The notes: generated by a model from the letters alone, not told the origin. A stretch of DNA of 64,000 nucleotides from Mesorhizobium sp. C432A (GCF_030323145.1 NZ_CP100470.1:5249001-5313000); one strand, 5' to 3'; positions 53,634-63,542 are shown, numbered from the stretch's first letter. Made by a program: numbers and translations.

Positions 53634-55766
53634 GTGGCGCGAGTGGAAATGCGCGTTGCTTGGGCCGGGGGAAGAGACGTGGCTAGGATCAGGAAGGGCG
53701 CGACCGTACCCGCGCCACAGTTCTTGGAAGACGATCCGTCCACCGGCTACCTGCCGGGGCGCAGATGGCCGGTCATCCGCTACGGTCTGGTCACGCTGCT
53801 TGCCTCCGCCATCCTGGTGTTCGCCATCGAATGGATCGTGCGCGGCGACTTCTTCGGCACGGTCGACTTCTTCCTGCAGCCATTCAAGCCGGGCTGGACC
53901 ACCATCATTGTCTTTGCATTGGTGCTGATGGGACTGGACGCCGTGCTTGGCCGCAGTCACCAGAGCCTGATGATCGTGGCGCCGCTGACGCTGGCGCTGG
54001 CCTTTGTCGGGCATCAGAAGTCGCATTATCTCGGCGATCCGCTCTACCCAACCGATTTTCTTTATTCGCGCCAGATCATGGCACTGATGCCGCTCCTGGT
54101 GCGCGAACGGCCCTGGACGGCGCTCGCCATGGCGGTCGGCATCGTCGCCGGCCTGTCGCTGCTGATCTATGGCTGGCGGTTGTGGCGCCGCAAGGTTCCG
54201 ATCCTCAGCCGCAAAGGGCGGCTGGCGCGGCTGACGCTGGCAGTGCCGCTGCTCGCCTTCTTCGTCTCAATCATGGACTACGCCACCTTCTCGTGGACCC
54301 GCGACCGGCTGCAGATCATCCCGATCATGTGGGACCAGAAGGAGAACTACGCCTCCAACGGGTTTGCGCTGGCCTTCGCGCTCAACGTGCCGATGGCGCA
54401 TGTCTCGGCGCCGGCGGGCTATTCCGACAAGGCGATCGACGCGATCGACAGGCCTGCTGTGGCGGCCTCGGTACCGGATGAGAAACCCGACATCATCGTG
54501 GTGATGAGCGAATCTTTCTGGGATCCGACCAAGCTGCCCGGCGTCACAATCACGCCTGACCCGATCCCCAATGTGAGGGCGCTGCGTTCCGGCTATATGT
54601 TTTCGCCGGAATTCGGCGGCATGACCGCCAACATCGAATTCGAGGCGCTGACCGGCTTTTCCAATGCCTTCCTGCCGGCGGGCTCGATCCCCTACCAGCA
54701 ATATGTGCGCACGCCGACGCCGTCGCTGGCGACCTTCCTGAAAAGCGAGGGCTACCGGGCGCGCGCCATCCATCCGGGCACCAACTGGTTCTGGAACAGG
54801 GGCGCCGTCTATGCCGATTTCGGCTTCAACGATTTCCGCTCGGAAGAGACGCTGCCGCCACTGGAAAAGCGCGGGCCGCTGGCTTCCGATGCCTCGATGA
54901 CCGACGAGATCATCGCAGAGGCCGACGCCAGCGAGCGGCCGGTGTTCTTCTTCGCCGTCAGCCTGCAGAACCACGGTCCCTACGAGCCGTACCGCTATTA
55001 CAATCCGACCCACAAGGTCGCGGCGCCGATCAGCACATGGGCGCGGGAATCGCTGCTCAGCTATGCCGAAGGCTCCGCCGATGCCGATCGCGGCCTCGAG
55101 CGGCTGATCGAATGGGCGAAGAAGCGCGACCGGCCGACGGTCATCGCCTTCTTCGGCGACCATCTGCCGCCGCTCGGCCCCGTCTATGTCGAAACCGGTT
55201 ACCTGAAGGACAATGTCGCGCCGCGCAAGGAACCGACGCCGGCGGCGGCACTGGAGCATCATCAGACGCCGCTGGTCATCTGGTCTAACCGCACCGGTCC
55301 GGCGCAGGATATGGGCGCCGTGAGCCCGGCCTTCCTGCCCTACCACATCCTGACAACGGCCGGGATCACGCACCCCTACTACACCGGCTTCCTGGGCGCG
55401 CTGCGCGAACGCTATCGCGTCGTCGACCGCAATCTGCTTTTGACACCGTCAGGTGAGGCCACGCCGGACTGGGCGCGGCAGAAGGACGTTGATCCGGCGA
55501 TCAACGATTACCGCTTGCTGCAATACGACATGATGTTCGGCAAGCGTAAGGCGGCTCCGGACTTCTTCCCCGAAACGATCAACGGTGGTACCCCCGCATA
55601 CGAGTTGATGCCTGGTCTTTATCCAACCCTGCGACGCCAGGACGCTGTCCGGAGCATGCGTTACCCTTGCCTTCCAGCCAAATTGCTATATAGACGCCCG
55701 CAATCTGCCGGTCCTTGCTGGGGGCTGAACGGAGGGCCGGAGGTTTTACCCAAAACCTTCGTGTGA
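53634..55766 (+). CDS. LtaS/OpgB-like phosphoglycerol transferase
   Basis: 710 aa. Four to five N-terminal helices (to about residue 220), then an extracytoplasmic sulfatase-fold domain. VVMSESFWDPTKL has the nucleophile Thr, and IAFFGDHLPPLGP holds metal ligands Asp and His. Such enzymes add phosphoglycerol from phosphatidylglycerol to glucans or other glycans; in rhizobia CgmB does so on cyclic beta-glucan, a possible role here. Start is GTG at 53634. After the family's normal end (MMFGKRKAAPDFFPE) about 55 further codons of atypical composition read into the rpsF leader. Confidence 0.85.
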   Translation: MARVEMRVAWAGGRDVARIRKGATVPAPQFLEDDPSTGYLPGRRWPVIRYGLVTLLASAILVFAIEWIVRGDFFGTVDFFLQPFKPGWTTIIVFALVLMGLDAVLGRSHQSLMIVAPLTLALAFVGHQKSHYLGDPLYPTDFLYSRQIMALMPLLVRERPWTALAMAVGIVAGLSLLIYGWRLWRRKVPILSRKGRLARLTLAVPLLAFFVSIMDYATFSWTRDRLQIIPIMWDQKENYASNGFALAFALNVPMAHVSAPAGYSDKAIDAIDRPAVAASVPDEKPDIIVVMSESFWDPTKLPGVTITPDPIPNVRALRSGYMFSPEFGGMTANIEFEALTGFSNAFLPAGSIPYQQYVRTPTPSLATFLKSEGYRARAIHPGTNWFWNRGAVYADFGFNDFRSEETLPPLEKRGPLASDASMTDEIIAEADASERPVFFFAVSLQNHGPYEPYRYYNPTHKVAAPISTWARESLLSYAEGSADADRGLERLIEWAKKRDRPTVIAFFGDHLPPLGPVYVETGYLKDNVAPRKEPTPAAALEHHQTPLVIWSNRTGPAQDMGAVSPAFLPYHILTTAGITHPYYTGFLGALRERYRVVDRNLLLTPSGEATPDWARQKDVDPAINDYRLLQYDMMFGKRKAAPDFFPETINGGTPAYELMPGLYPTLRRQDAVRSMRYPCLPAKLLYRRPQSAGPCWGLNGGPEVLPKTFV

Positions 55767-55920
55767 AGCCAGAAGCGCTTCCGCCTCCCGTGTCTCCGCT
55801 CTCGACCGTCTCGAAATGCTCCTTTCTTCCCCGCCCCTTCGGGATCAGCGGGTCAGAGAAGTTGCAGAGGCTTTTGCCGCGAGGATCCGGGAGAGAAACG
55901 AAGAAAGGCACTGAACCACT

Positions 55921-56421
55921 ATGGCTCTATACGAACATGTGTTCCTTGCCCGGCAGGACCTCTCGCAGCAGCAGGTCGATGCGCTTGTCGAACAGTACAA
56001 GGGCGTCATCTCCGCAAATGGCGGGTCCGTCGGCCGGGTCGAGAACTGGGGACTGAAGTCCCTCACCTACCGGGTCAACAAGAACCGGAAGGCTTACTAC
56101 ACGCTTATGGACCTCAACTGCCCGCCGGCAGCGCTCAACGAGATGGAGCGCCAGATGGGCCTGTCCGAGGACGTGCTGCGTTTCCTGACCGTCAAGGTCG
56201 AGGCGCATGAGGAAGGCCCGTCGGCCATGATGCAGAAGCGCGAAGAGCGCTCGGAACGCGGCGGCTTCGGCGACCGCGACCGTGGTGATCGTGGTCCGCG
56301 CTCGTTCGGCGACCGTGATCGCGGCGACCGTGGCGATCGTCCGCCGCGCTCATTTGGCGACGCCGGTGGCGATCGTGGTCCGCGCCGTCCGCGCGAAGGC
56401 GTTGAAGGAGGTGCAGAATAA
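55921..56421 (+). CDS. rpsF: 30S ribosomal protein bS6
   Basis: 166 aa. Residues 1-100 are bS6 ([45 protein letters not shown]), which pairs with bS18 on the 30S platform. The C-terminus is a repeat-like Arg/Gly/Asp tail ([19 protein letters not shown]). The stop overlaps the rpsR start by one base. Longer tails are usual in Rhizobiales. The leader has a hairpin at 55741-55758. Confidence 0.97.
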   Translation: MALYEHVFLARQDLSQQQVDALVEQYKGVISANGGSVGRVENWGLKSLTYRVNKNRKAYYTLMDLNCPPAALNEMERQMGLSEDVLRFLTVKVEAHEEGPSAMMQKREERSERGGFGDRDRGDRGPRSFGDRDRGDRGDRPPRSFGDAGGDRGPRRPREGVEGGAE

Positions 56422-56669
56422 TGGTCGACATCAATCAGATCCCGACCCGGCGCCCGTTCCATCGCCGCCGCAAGACCTGCCCGTTCTCCGGCGCCAACGC
56501 GCCCAAGATCGACTACAAGGACGTGCGTCTTCTGCAGCGCTACATTTCCGAGCGCGGCAAGATCGTGCCGTCGCGCATCACCGCCGTCAGCCAGAAGAAG
56601 CAGCGCGAACTCGCCAAGGCGATCAAGCGCGCCCGCTTCCTCGGCCTGCTGCCCTACGTGGTTCGCTAA
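56421..56669 (+). CDS. rpsR: 30S ribosomal protein bS18
   Basis: 82 aa. [22 protein letters not shown] and [24 protein letters not shown] are the bS18 signature. Its ATG uses the last base of the rpsF TAA (TAATG). Confidence 0.98.
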   Translation: MVDINQIPTRRPFHRRRKTCPFSGANAPKIDYKDVRLLQRYISERGKIVPSRITAVSQKKQRELAKAIKRARFLGLLPYVVR

Positions 56670-56740
56670 GACTTTCGAGCGGGCGGTTCGCCGCCTGCTT
56701 CCTTCTCCCACGGCGACGGGCGCCGCAGGGGTAATTTGAT

Positions 56741-56789
56741 GATGCATGTCGTTGTCCCAAAACCGGGACCACTTTTGGCGACATGCATT
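56741..56789. repeat. 49-bp palindromic repeat element between rpsR and rplI
   Basis: Outer arms atgcatgtcg (56742-56751) and cgacatgcat (56779-56788) are perfect complements; inside, cccaaaaccggg and accacttttgg pair partly. The form matches a widespread rhizobial intergenic hairpin repeat, recognised from memory of the sequence. It lies 72 bases after rpsR. Confidence 0.75.
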
Positions 56790-56934
56790 GAAATCCCGAG
56801 TTGAGCTGAAAAGCCTCTAACTGCCGCGACAGGCAGGACAGCGACACCGGCGCCAAGGCGCTCAGAGCTTCCTGACCTGTTCCATTCAATTCGGCGCCGA
56901 TCCCGCGGTCGGTGCCAGACGAAGGAACAAGACC

Positions 56935-57522
56935 ATGCAAGTGATTCTTCTCGAACGCGTTTCCCGCCTCGGCCAGATGGGTGATACCGTCAAGGTCAAG
57001 GACGGCTTTGCCCGCAACTTCCTCTTGCCGCAGGGCAAGGCGCTGCGCGCCAACGAAGCCAACAAGAAGAAGTTCGAAGGGCAGCGCGCGCAGCTCGAAG
57101 CCCGCAACCTCGAGCGCAAGTCGGAAGCCAGCCAGGTTGCCGAAAAGCTCGACGGCAAGAGCTTCATCGCCGTACGTTCGGCCGGCGAGACAGGCCAGCT
57201 CTACGGTTCGGTGTCGACCCGCGACATCGCCGACCTGCTGACCGCCGAAGGGTTCTCGGTCAACCGCAACCAGATCCAGCTCAACCAGCCGATCAAGACT
57301 ATCGGCGTCACCAATGTGGCGATTGCGCTGCATCCGGAAGTCGAGGTCACCATCAGCCTCAACATCGCCCGCACGGCCGACGAAGCCGAGCGCCAGGCCA
57401 AGGGCGAGACGCTGACCACCGCCGAAGCCATCTATGGCGATGACATCAACGACAACGCACGGCCGGAGAACTTCTTCGACCCGAACACCGAGTTCGAAGG
57501 CGGCGAAGAAGACAACGCCTGA
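56935..57522 (+). CDS. rplI: 50S ribosomal protein bL9
   Basis: 195 aa. Starts [37 protein letters not shown], the bL9 signature; the long helix [18 protein letters not shown] links to the C-terminal domain ([14 protein letters not shown]). A 45-residue acidic tail follows, as in other Rhizobiales. It ends 76 bases before a strong terminator. Confidence 0.97.
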   Translation: MQVILLERVSRLGQMGDTVKVKDGFARNFLLPQGKALRANEANKKKFEGQRAQLEARNLERKSEASQVAEKLDGKSFIAVRSAGETGQLYGSVSTRDIADLLTAEGFSVNRNQIQLNQPIKTIGVTNVAIALHPEVEVTISLNIARTADEAERQAKGETLTTAEAIYGDDINDNARPENFFDPNTEFEGGEEDNA

Positions 57523-57598
57523 TCCCGCACGGGGCCTGATCGGGAAGCGAGGGGAGCAGCGCTCCAATCACTTCCTCGTCATCCAGCCTTTCTGGACC

Positions 57599-57628
57599 AA
57601 TGCCCGGGCCTCTCGCCCGGGCATTTTT
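57599..57628 (+). terminator. Intrinsic terminator of the rpsF-rpsR-rplI operon
   Basis: Eleven-base perfect stem (57599-57609 with 57615-57625), five-base loop, and TTTTT. Confidence 0.92.
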
Positions 57629-57708
57629 GTGCCAAATGGAACTTTTCGAACCCCTATATATTGTTGCAGAATTGGTCCGCCAGTCTGACCGTGAGGGGAC
57701 ATTTGGTG

Positions 57709-59058
57709 ATGAATATTCTGTTGAAGCGCGTTCTCGACCGCCTGGTGCGTACGGGCAATCTGAAAGTCACCGGGCCGAAGGGCTCGACAGTGGTTTTCGG
57801 CGACGGCAGCGGCGAGCCGGTGCATATGCACATCAAGACCGCGCATGCCGAGCGCGCCATTACCTTCGATCCGATGCTGGCCGTGCCGGAAGCCTATATG
57901 GACGGCGAACTCGACATCATCGAGGGCGGCGTACTGGGTATGATGCGCATCGCCTTCCAGAACATGGGCAGCGGCGGTATCGACGCCACCTGGTCGAAGG
58001 CCATCGAGGGTCTGCGCCACGCCTTTCGCCGCCTGCAGCAGATCAACACCGCATCACGGGCGCGCCGCAACGTGCAGCGCCACTATGATTTGTCGGGTGA
58101 CCTCTACCGGCTCTTCCTAGACGACGACATGCAGTATTCCTGCGCCTATTTCGAACAGCCGGACATGACGCTCGACGAGGCGCAGATGGCCAAGAAACGC
58201 CATATCGCCGCCAAGCTCAGGCTAAAGGCCGGCCAGACCGTGCTCGATATCGGCTCCGGCTGGGGTGGGCTCGGCCTCTATCTCGCCAAGGCTTTCGATG
58301 TCGACGTGCAAGGCGTGACGCTGTCGACCGAGCAGCACGGCGTCGCCACCGACCGGGCGCATGCGCAAGGCTTGCAGGACCGCGTGCATTTCGACCTCAA
58401 GGACTACCGCGAACTCAACGAACGCTTCGACCGCATCGTCTCGGTCGGCATGTTCGAGCATGTCGGCGTCAACCACTTCCGCACTTTCTTCGACAAGTCG
58501 GCGACGCTGTTGAAGCCGGACGGCGTCATGCTCTTGCACACGATCGGCCGCTCCGGCGTGCCGTGGGCGACCAGCGCCTTCATCCGCAAGTACATTTTTC
58601 CGGGCGGCTACATTCCTTCGCTGTCGGAGGTGATGCCGGCGATCGAGAAGTCGGGCCTTGTAGTCACCGACATCGAGATTCTGCGGCTGCACTATGCCGA
58701 TACGCTGAAGCATTGGGGCCAGCGCTTTGCCGCCAACCGGGACAAGGCCAAGGCCATCTATGACGAGCGCTTCTGCAGGATGTGGGAGTTCTATCTGGCG
58801 GCTTCGGAAGCCGCCTTCCGCTGGCAGGATCTGGTGATCTTCCAGATCCAGATCGCCAAGAAGAACGACACGCTGCCGATGACGCGCGACTACATGGCCA
58901 AATGTGAAAAGGCGCTCGAAATGCGCGAAATGGGGCATCGTCAGGAGGCGGCGGCCGCCGAGCCTGCTGTCGCCAGGTCTGTGCCTGCCAGGTCCGTTGC
59001 TGTCAGGTCCGTTGCGGCCAAGCCAGCGCGCCGTCGCAAGGTGGCGGATCGCGAATAA
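57709..59058 (+). CDS. cfa: Cyclopropane-fatty-acyl-phospholipid synthase
   Basis: 449 aa. Transfers a methylene group from S-adenosylmethionine to unsaturated acyl chains of membrane lipids. Motifs: HYDLSGDLYRLFLDDDMQYSCAYF, SAM-binding VLDIGSGWGGLGLYLAK, GMFEHVGVNHFRTFF and FPGGYIPSLSEV. ATG at 57709 is preferred over an upstream TTG because it fits the family start (MNILLKRVLDRLV). The C-terminal 35 residues hold RSV repeats then a basic AKPARRRK tail, unusual for Cfa. Confidence 0.93.
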   Translation: MNILLKRVLDRLVRTGNLKVTGPKGSTVVFGDGSGEPVHMHIKTAHAERAITFDPMLAVPEAYMDGELDIIEGGVLGMMRIAFQNMGSGGIDATWSKAIEGLRHAFRRLQQINTASRARRNVQRHYDLSGDLYRLFLDDDMQYSCAYFEQPDMTLDEAQMAKKRHIAAKLRLKAGQTVLDIGSGWGGLGLYLAKAFDVDVQGVTLSTEQHGVATDRAHAQGLQDRVHFDLKDYRELNERFDRIVSVGMFEHVGVNHFRTFFDKSATLLKPDGVMLLHTIGRSGVPWATSAFIRKYIFPGGYIPSLSEVMPAIEKSGLVVTDIEILRLHYADTLKHWGQRFAANRDKAKAIYDERFCRMWEFYLAASEAAFRWQDLVIFQIQIAKKNDTLPMTRDYMAKCEKALEMREMGHRQEAAAAEPAVARSVPARSVAVRSVAAKPARRRKVADRE

Positions 59059-59103
59059 CGCCTCGATTGCGATTGCCGCTTGCCATTGACGGCTCTGACA
59101 CTG

Positions 59104-59134
59104 AAAAAGGTCTCGTTCTCGCGAGACCTTTTTT
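59104..59134 (+). terminator. Intrinsic terminator of cfa
   Basis: Eleven-base perfect stem (59105-59115 with 59122-59132) and a T run, 46 bases after the stop. Confidence 0.9.
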
Positions 59135-59215
59135 AATGACCTGCCTGCCCACCATCGCCACCACCCTTGTCGAGTTCGCCCGCGCCTCGGTGCTCGCGCC
59201 ACGCGGAGCCTGAGC

Positions 59216-60193
59216 GTGGAACTCCCCGCCTCGCTGCGACAAGGCGTCGAGCGCCTGCTCGAAACGATACCGCTGGCGGTGCTGCGCCAGGCGGCGAAGA
59301 CGCTGTCTGACCGCTACCGCGCCGAATTGCGCGACGGCCGCCTGCACATGGCCGAAGAGATGGCGGTAAAAGCCTATCTGGCGACGCGGCTGCCGGCGAC
59401 CTACGCGGCGGTACGGGCCGGTCTCGACGAACTCGCCTATGCGCGGCCCGATTTCCAGCCAACGAGCTTGCTCGATGTCGGCGCCGGTCCTGGCACGGTG
59501 CTTTGGGCCACTACAGACCTGTGGCCCGACCTCGAAGAGGCGGTTCTGGTTGAAGCAAGCGCCGCGGTGCGCAAGGTTGGCCAGTCGCTCGCCCTTGATA
59601 CCATCGCCACCAGGATGGACTGGCGCGCCGGCGACGTGACCATCGACCTTGCCGATCTCAAGCCTGCCGATCTGGTCACCTGCGCCTATGTGCTGGACGA
59701 GATCGCGCCGGCATCGCTGCCGAAGCTTGTCGGCCGGCTCTGGCAGTTGACCGGCGACACACTGCTGATCGTCGAGCCCGGCACACCGGCCGGCTGGCAG
59801 CGCATCCTGGCAGTGCGCAGGCAATTGCTGGAGGCCGGGGCGCACGTGCTGGCGCCTTGTCCGCATGAGGCGCCCTGCCCGCTTGAGCCGCCCGACTGGT
59901 GCCATTTTTCGCGCCGCGTCGCCCGCTCGCGCCGGCACCGCCTGGCCAAGGACGCCGACGTGCCGTGGGAGGACGAGAAATTCATCTACGTCGCGGCGTC
60001 GCGGCAAGCCGCGCCTGTACGTCAGCCGCGCGTGATTGCGCCGCCGAAATCGGGCTCCGGCAAGGTGCTGCTCAAACTGTGCCAGCCGGATGGCGGCGCC
60101 GGCGAGACACTTTTCACCAAGCGCGAGGGCGAGCTGTTCAAGGCAGCGCGGCGGCTGGACTGGGGCGATACATTGGACGGAAGAAGCGGGTAA
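59216..60193 (+). CDS. Rsm22-like rRNA/small-subunit methyltransferase
   Basis: 325 aa. TSLLDVGAGPGTVLWATTDLWP is SAM motif I. PDWCHFSRRVARSRRHRLAKDADVPWEDEKFIYVA in outline is the Rsm22 family segment. Cys occur in the pattern CPHEAPCPLEPPDWC, a possible metal site. Relatives are needed for mitochondrial small-subunit assembly (human METTL17). Start is GTG at 59216. Confidence 0.88.
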   Translation: MELPASLRQGVERLLETIPLAVLRQAAKTLSDRYRAELRDGRLHMAEEMAVKAYLATRLPATYAAVRAGLDELAYARPDFQPTSLLDVGAGPGTVLWATTDLWPDLEEAVLVEASAAVRKVGQSLALDTIATRMDWRAGDVTIDLADLKPADLVTCAYVLDEIAPASLPKLVGRLWQLTGDTLLIVEPGTPAGWQRILAVRRQLLEAGAHVLAPCPHEAPCPLEPPDWCHFSRRVARSRRHRLAKDADVPWEDEKFIYVAASRQAAPVRQPRVIAPPKSGSGKVLLKLCQPDGGAGETLFTKREGELFKAARRLDWGDTLDGRSG

Positions 60194-60414
60194 TCACCGA
60201 GATTGTTCTTGCTCTGTTCCAACGACTCGGATAGAAGTCAGCGCCTTTCTGAGTCAACCGGAATCGGGGCGCGGAAACACTCTTCTGTGGACGGTTTGCC
60301 GCCCCTGTGAACAACGGGGCATCGAGGTTGATTGGTCGTGCGGTGATGCAGAAAGGTCAGCACCGATTTATCTCGTTCTGATATCGAGAAGCCGGGATCA
60401 AAATCGGGGACATC

Positions 60415-61908
60415 ATGGCAGAGGCAGCGCGAAAATTCGGCGTGGCGGAGCAGCAACCGCTTTATCGTGAAGCGCCGAACAACATCGAGGCCGAGCAGGC
60501 GCTGCTCGGCGCCATCCTCGTCAACAACGATGCCTTCTACCGCGTCTCCGACTTCCTCAAGGCCGGCCATTTCTACGAGCCGCTGCACCGGAAAATCTTC
60601 GAGGTCGCGGCCGAGCTAATCCGCATGGGCAAGGTGGCGACGCCGATCACGCTGAAAACCTTCCTGCCGGCCGACGAGAAGGTCGGCGACATGACGGTGG
60701 CGCAATATGTGGTTCGTCTGGCGGTCGAAGCCGTCACCGTCGTCAATGCCACCGATTATGGCCGCGCCATCTACGATCTGGCCACGCGCCGGGCACTGAT
60801 TACCGTCGGCGAGGACATGGTCAACATCGCCTATGACGCGCCGGTCGACATGGCGCCGTCCGAACAGATCGAGGATGCCGAGCGGCGGCTGTTCGAACTG
60901 GCCGAAACCGGCCGCTATGATGGCGGCTTCGAGAGCTTCACCGACGCGGTCAAGACCGCCGTCGACATGGCCAACGCCGCCTATATGCGCGACGGCCATT
61001 TGTCGGGCCTCGCCACCGGCATGCGCGATCTCGACCGCCGCATGGGTGGCCTGCAGGCGTCGGATCTGATCATCATTGCCGGCCGTCCGGGCATGGGCAA
61101 GACGTCGCTCGCCACCAACATCGCCTTCAACATTGCCGAGATGTATGAGCCGGCGCAGCAGGCCGACGGCTCGTTCAAGGCAGCCAATGGCGGCGTCGTC
61201 GGCTTCTTCTCGCTGGAAATGTCGTCCGAGCAGCTCGCCACCCGCATCATTTCCGAACAGACGGAAATTTCGTCGTCAAAAATCCGCCGCGGCGAGATTT
61301 CGGAGATGGATTTCGAAAAGCTGGTCGCCTGCTCGCAGACCATGCAGAAGATCCCGCTGTTCATCGACCAGACCGGCGGTATCTCGATCGCGCAGCTGTC
61401 GGCGCGGGCGCGGCGGCTGAAGCGTCAGCGCGGCCTCGACCTCATCGTCATCGACTATATCCAGCTGATGCAGGGGTCGAGCGCGAAATCGTCACAGAAC
61501 CGGGTGCAGGAAATCACCGAGATCACCACCGGCCTCAAGGCGCTGGCCAAGGAACTCTCCGTTCCGATCATCGCGCTGTCGCAGCTGTCGCGTCAGGTCG
61601 AAAGCCGCGAAGACAAACGCCCGCAGCTGTCCGATCTTCGCGAATCCGGCTCGATCGAGCAGGACGCCGACGTGGTGATGTTCGTCTACCGCGAGGAATA
61701 TTATCTGAAGAACCGCGAACCGAAGCCCGGCACCGACGATTACATCAAGTGGGAACACGAGATGAACGAGATGCGCGGCAAGGCCGAAGTCATCGTCGCC
61801 AAGCAGCGCCACGGCCCGACAGGTTCGGTGAGCCTCGCCTTCCATGGCGAGTTCACACGGTTTTCCGACCTCGCCGAAGAGCATCATATTGCGGAGAGGT
61901 TCGAGTAG
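60415..61908 (+). CDS. dnaB: Replicative DNA helicase
   Basis: 497 aa. The N-terminal helical domain (PNNIEAEQALLGAILVNNDAFYRVSDFL) leads to the RecA-like domain with GRPGMGKTSLATN (Walker A), SLEMSSEQLATRII, LDLIVIDYIQLMQG (Walker B) and SQLSRQVESREDKRPQLSDLRESGSIEQDAD. Unwinds DNA at the fork as a hexamer. No intein. Confidence 0.97.
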   Translation: MAEAARKFGVAEQQPLYREAPNNIEAEQALLGAILVNNDAFYRVSDFLKAGHFYEPLHRKIFEVAAELIRMGKVATPITLKTFLPADEKVGDMTVAQYVVRLAVEAVTVVNATDYGRAIYDLATRRALITVGEDMVNIAYDAPVDMAPSEQIEDAERRLFELAETGRYDGGFESFTDAVKTAVDMANAAYMRDGHLSGLATGMRDLDRRMGGLQASDLIIIAGRPGMGKTSLATNIAFNIAEMYEPAQQADGSFKAANGGVVGFFSLEMSSEQLATRIISEQTEISSSKIRRGEISEMDFEKLVACSQTMQKIPLFIDQTGGISIAQLSARARRLKRQRGLDLIVIDYIQLMQGSSAKSSQNRVQEITEITTGLKALAKELSVPIIALSQLSRQVESREDKRPQLSDLRESGSIEQDADVVMFVYREEYYLKNREPKPGTDDYIKWEHEMNEMRGKAEVIVAKQRHGPTGSVSLAFHGEFTRFSDLAEEHHIAERFE

Positions 61909-61934
61909 CTTTTTGGCCTACCGCAGCGCTCCGT

Positions 61935-62096
61935 CACACCCCCCTCTGGCCTGCCGGCCATCTCCCCCGCAAGGGGGGAGATCAGCAGCTTTGCGAATGG
62001 CGCTCATCTTGCGACGTTGGGGATTGGCGAAAGCAGCGACGATAGCCAATCTCCCCCCTTGCGGGGGAGATGTCCGGCAGGACAGAGGGGGGTGTG
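61935..62096. repeat. Large imperfect inverted repeat between dnaB and radA
   Basis: Two 48-base arms (61935-61982 and 62049-62096), reverse complements with few mismatches, are separated by 66 bases. Each arm has an inner hairpin built on ctccccc and gggggag. The type is a mobile-like intergenic repeat common in Mesorhizobium genomes. Confidence 0.85.
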
Positions 62097-62138
62097 CAAG
62101 ATCACCCTCCTTCGGTCATTTGCAGGCAGCATCACTCC

Positions 62139-63542
62139 ATGGCTAAATCGCGCGTCCAGTTCATCTGCCAGAATTGCGGGTCGGTGCATCAGCGCTGGGC
62201 CGGCAAATGCGATGCCTGCGGCGAGTGGAACACACTCGTCGAGGAAGGCACGTCCGGCGGCATCGGCTCGGGACCGGCCAACACGCGCAATGCGCGCAAG
62301 GGCCGCGCCGTGGTGCTGACCAGCCTGTCCGGTGACATCGAGGATGCGCCGCGGATCATCTCCGGCATTGGCGAACTCGACCGCGCCACCGGCGGCGGTT
62401 TCGTGCGCGGCTCGGCGCTGCTGGTCGGCGGCGATCCCGGCATCGGCAAGTCGACGCTGCTTACCCAGGCCGCAGCAGCATTGGCGTCAAAAGGCCACCG
62501 CATCGTCTATGTCTCGGGCGAAGAGGCTGTCGCGCAGATCCGGCTGCGGGCGCAGCGGCTTGGCGTCGCCGACACGCCGGTCGAACTTGCCGCGGAGACC
62601 AATGTCGAGGATATCCTGGCAACAATAGCCGACGGCAGAAGGCCGGACCTCGTCATCCTCGATTCCATCCAGACGCTGTGGACCGACATGGCCGACTCGG
62701 CGCCCGGCACCGTCACCCAGGTGCGCGCCTCGGCGCAAGCGATGATCCGCTACGCCAAATCCACCGGTGCTGCCATCGTGCTGGTCGGCCATGTCACCAA
62801 GGAAGGCCAGATCGCCGGTCCGCGCGTCGTCGAGCACATGGTCGACGCCGTTCTCTATTTCGAAGGCGAAGGCGGCCATCACTACCGCATCCTGCGCACG
62901 GTGAAGAACCGTTTTGGGCCGACCGACGAGATCGGCGTCTTCGAGATGTCGGACAAGGGCTTGCGCGAGGTCGCCAATCCGTCGGAGCTGTTCCTCGGCG
63001 AACGCCACGCAAAATCGCCGGGTGCCGCGGTATTTGCCGGCATGGAAGGGACACGTCCGGTGCTGGTCGAGATCCAGGCACTGGTGGCGCCGTCCACATT
63101 GGGCACGCCGCGCCGTGCCGTCGTCGGCTGGGACGGCGCACGGCTGTCGATGATCCTTGCCGTACTCGAAGCCCATTGCGGCGTGCGCTTCGGCACCCAC
63201 GATGTCTACCTCAACGTCGCCGGCGGCTACCGGATTTCCGAGCCGGCGGCCGATCTGGCGGTTGCCGCTGCACTGGTTTCGTCGCTCACCGGTCTTGCCC
63301 TTCCCGCCGATTGCGTCTATTTCGGCGAAATCAGCCTGTCGGGCGCAGTGAGGCCGGTTGCGCATGCGCAGCAGCGCCTTAAAGAGGCCGAAAAGCTGGG
63401 TTTTGGAAGTGCGGTTCTGCCCTTGGGCAGCGAGGAGGTTGTCGGGGGGATCGGGGCCGGCGCTTTCCAGCCGACCGAACTTGCCGATCTCGTCGCACGC
63501 ATAGCCGGCTCACGGCGCAGCCGTGTCGACGTGGAAGATTGA
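62139..63542 (+). CDS. radA: DNA repair protein RadA (Sms)
   Basis: 467 aa. A C4 zinc finger (FICQNCGSVHQRWAGKCDACGEW) is followed by a RecA-like domain with GGDPGIGKST (Walker A), the RadA motif VKNRFGPTDE and a C-terminal Lon-like domain (YLNVAGGYRISEPAADLAVAAAL). Helps process recombination intermediates. ATG at 62139 fits the family start MAKSRVQFIC. Confidence 0.96.
   Translation: MAKSRVQFICQNCGSVHQRWAGKCDACGEWNTLVEEGTSGGIGSGPANTRNARKGRAVVLTSLSGDIEDAPRIISGIGELDRATGGGFVRGSALLVGGDPGIGKSTLLTQAAAALASKGHRIVYVSGEEAVAQIRLRAQRLGVADTPVELAAETNVEDILATIADGRRPDLVILDSIQTLWTDMADSAPGTVTQVRASAQAMIRYAKSTGAAIVLVGHVTKEGQIAGPRVVEHMVDAVLYFEGEGGHHYRILRTVKNRFGPTDEIGVFEMSDKGLREVANPSELFLGERHAKSPGAAVFAGMEGTRPVLVEIQALVAPSTLGTPRRAVVGWDGARLSMILAVLEAHCGVRFGTHDVYLNVAGGYRISEPAADLAVAAALVSSLTGLALPADCVYFGEISLSGAVRPVAHAQQRLKEAEKLGFGSAVLPLGSEEVVGGIGAGAFQPTELADLVARIAGSRRSRVDVED

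Noticed and set aside
57627..57660. Possible promoter of cfa (ttgtgc and ctatat)
   Set aside because: The spacing is about 21 bases and the first box overlaps the terminator, so the evidence is too weak.
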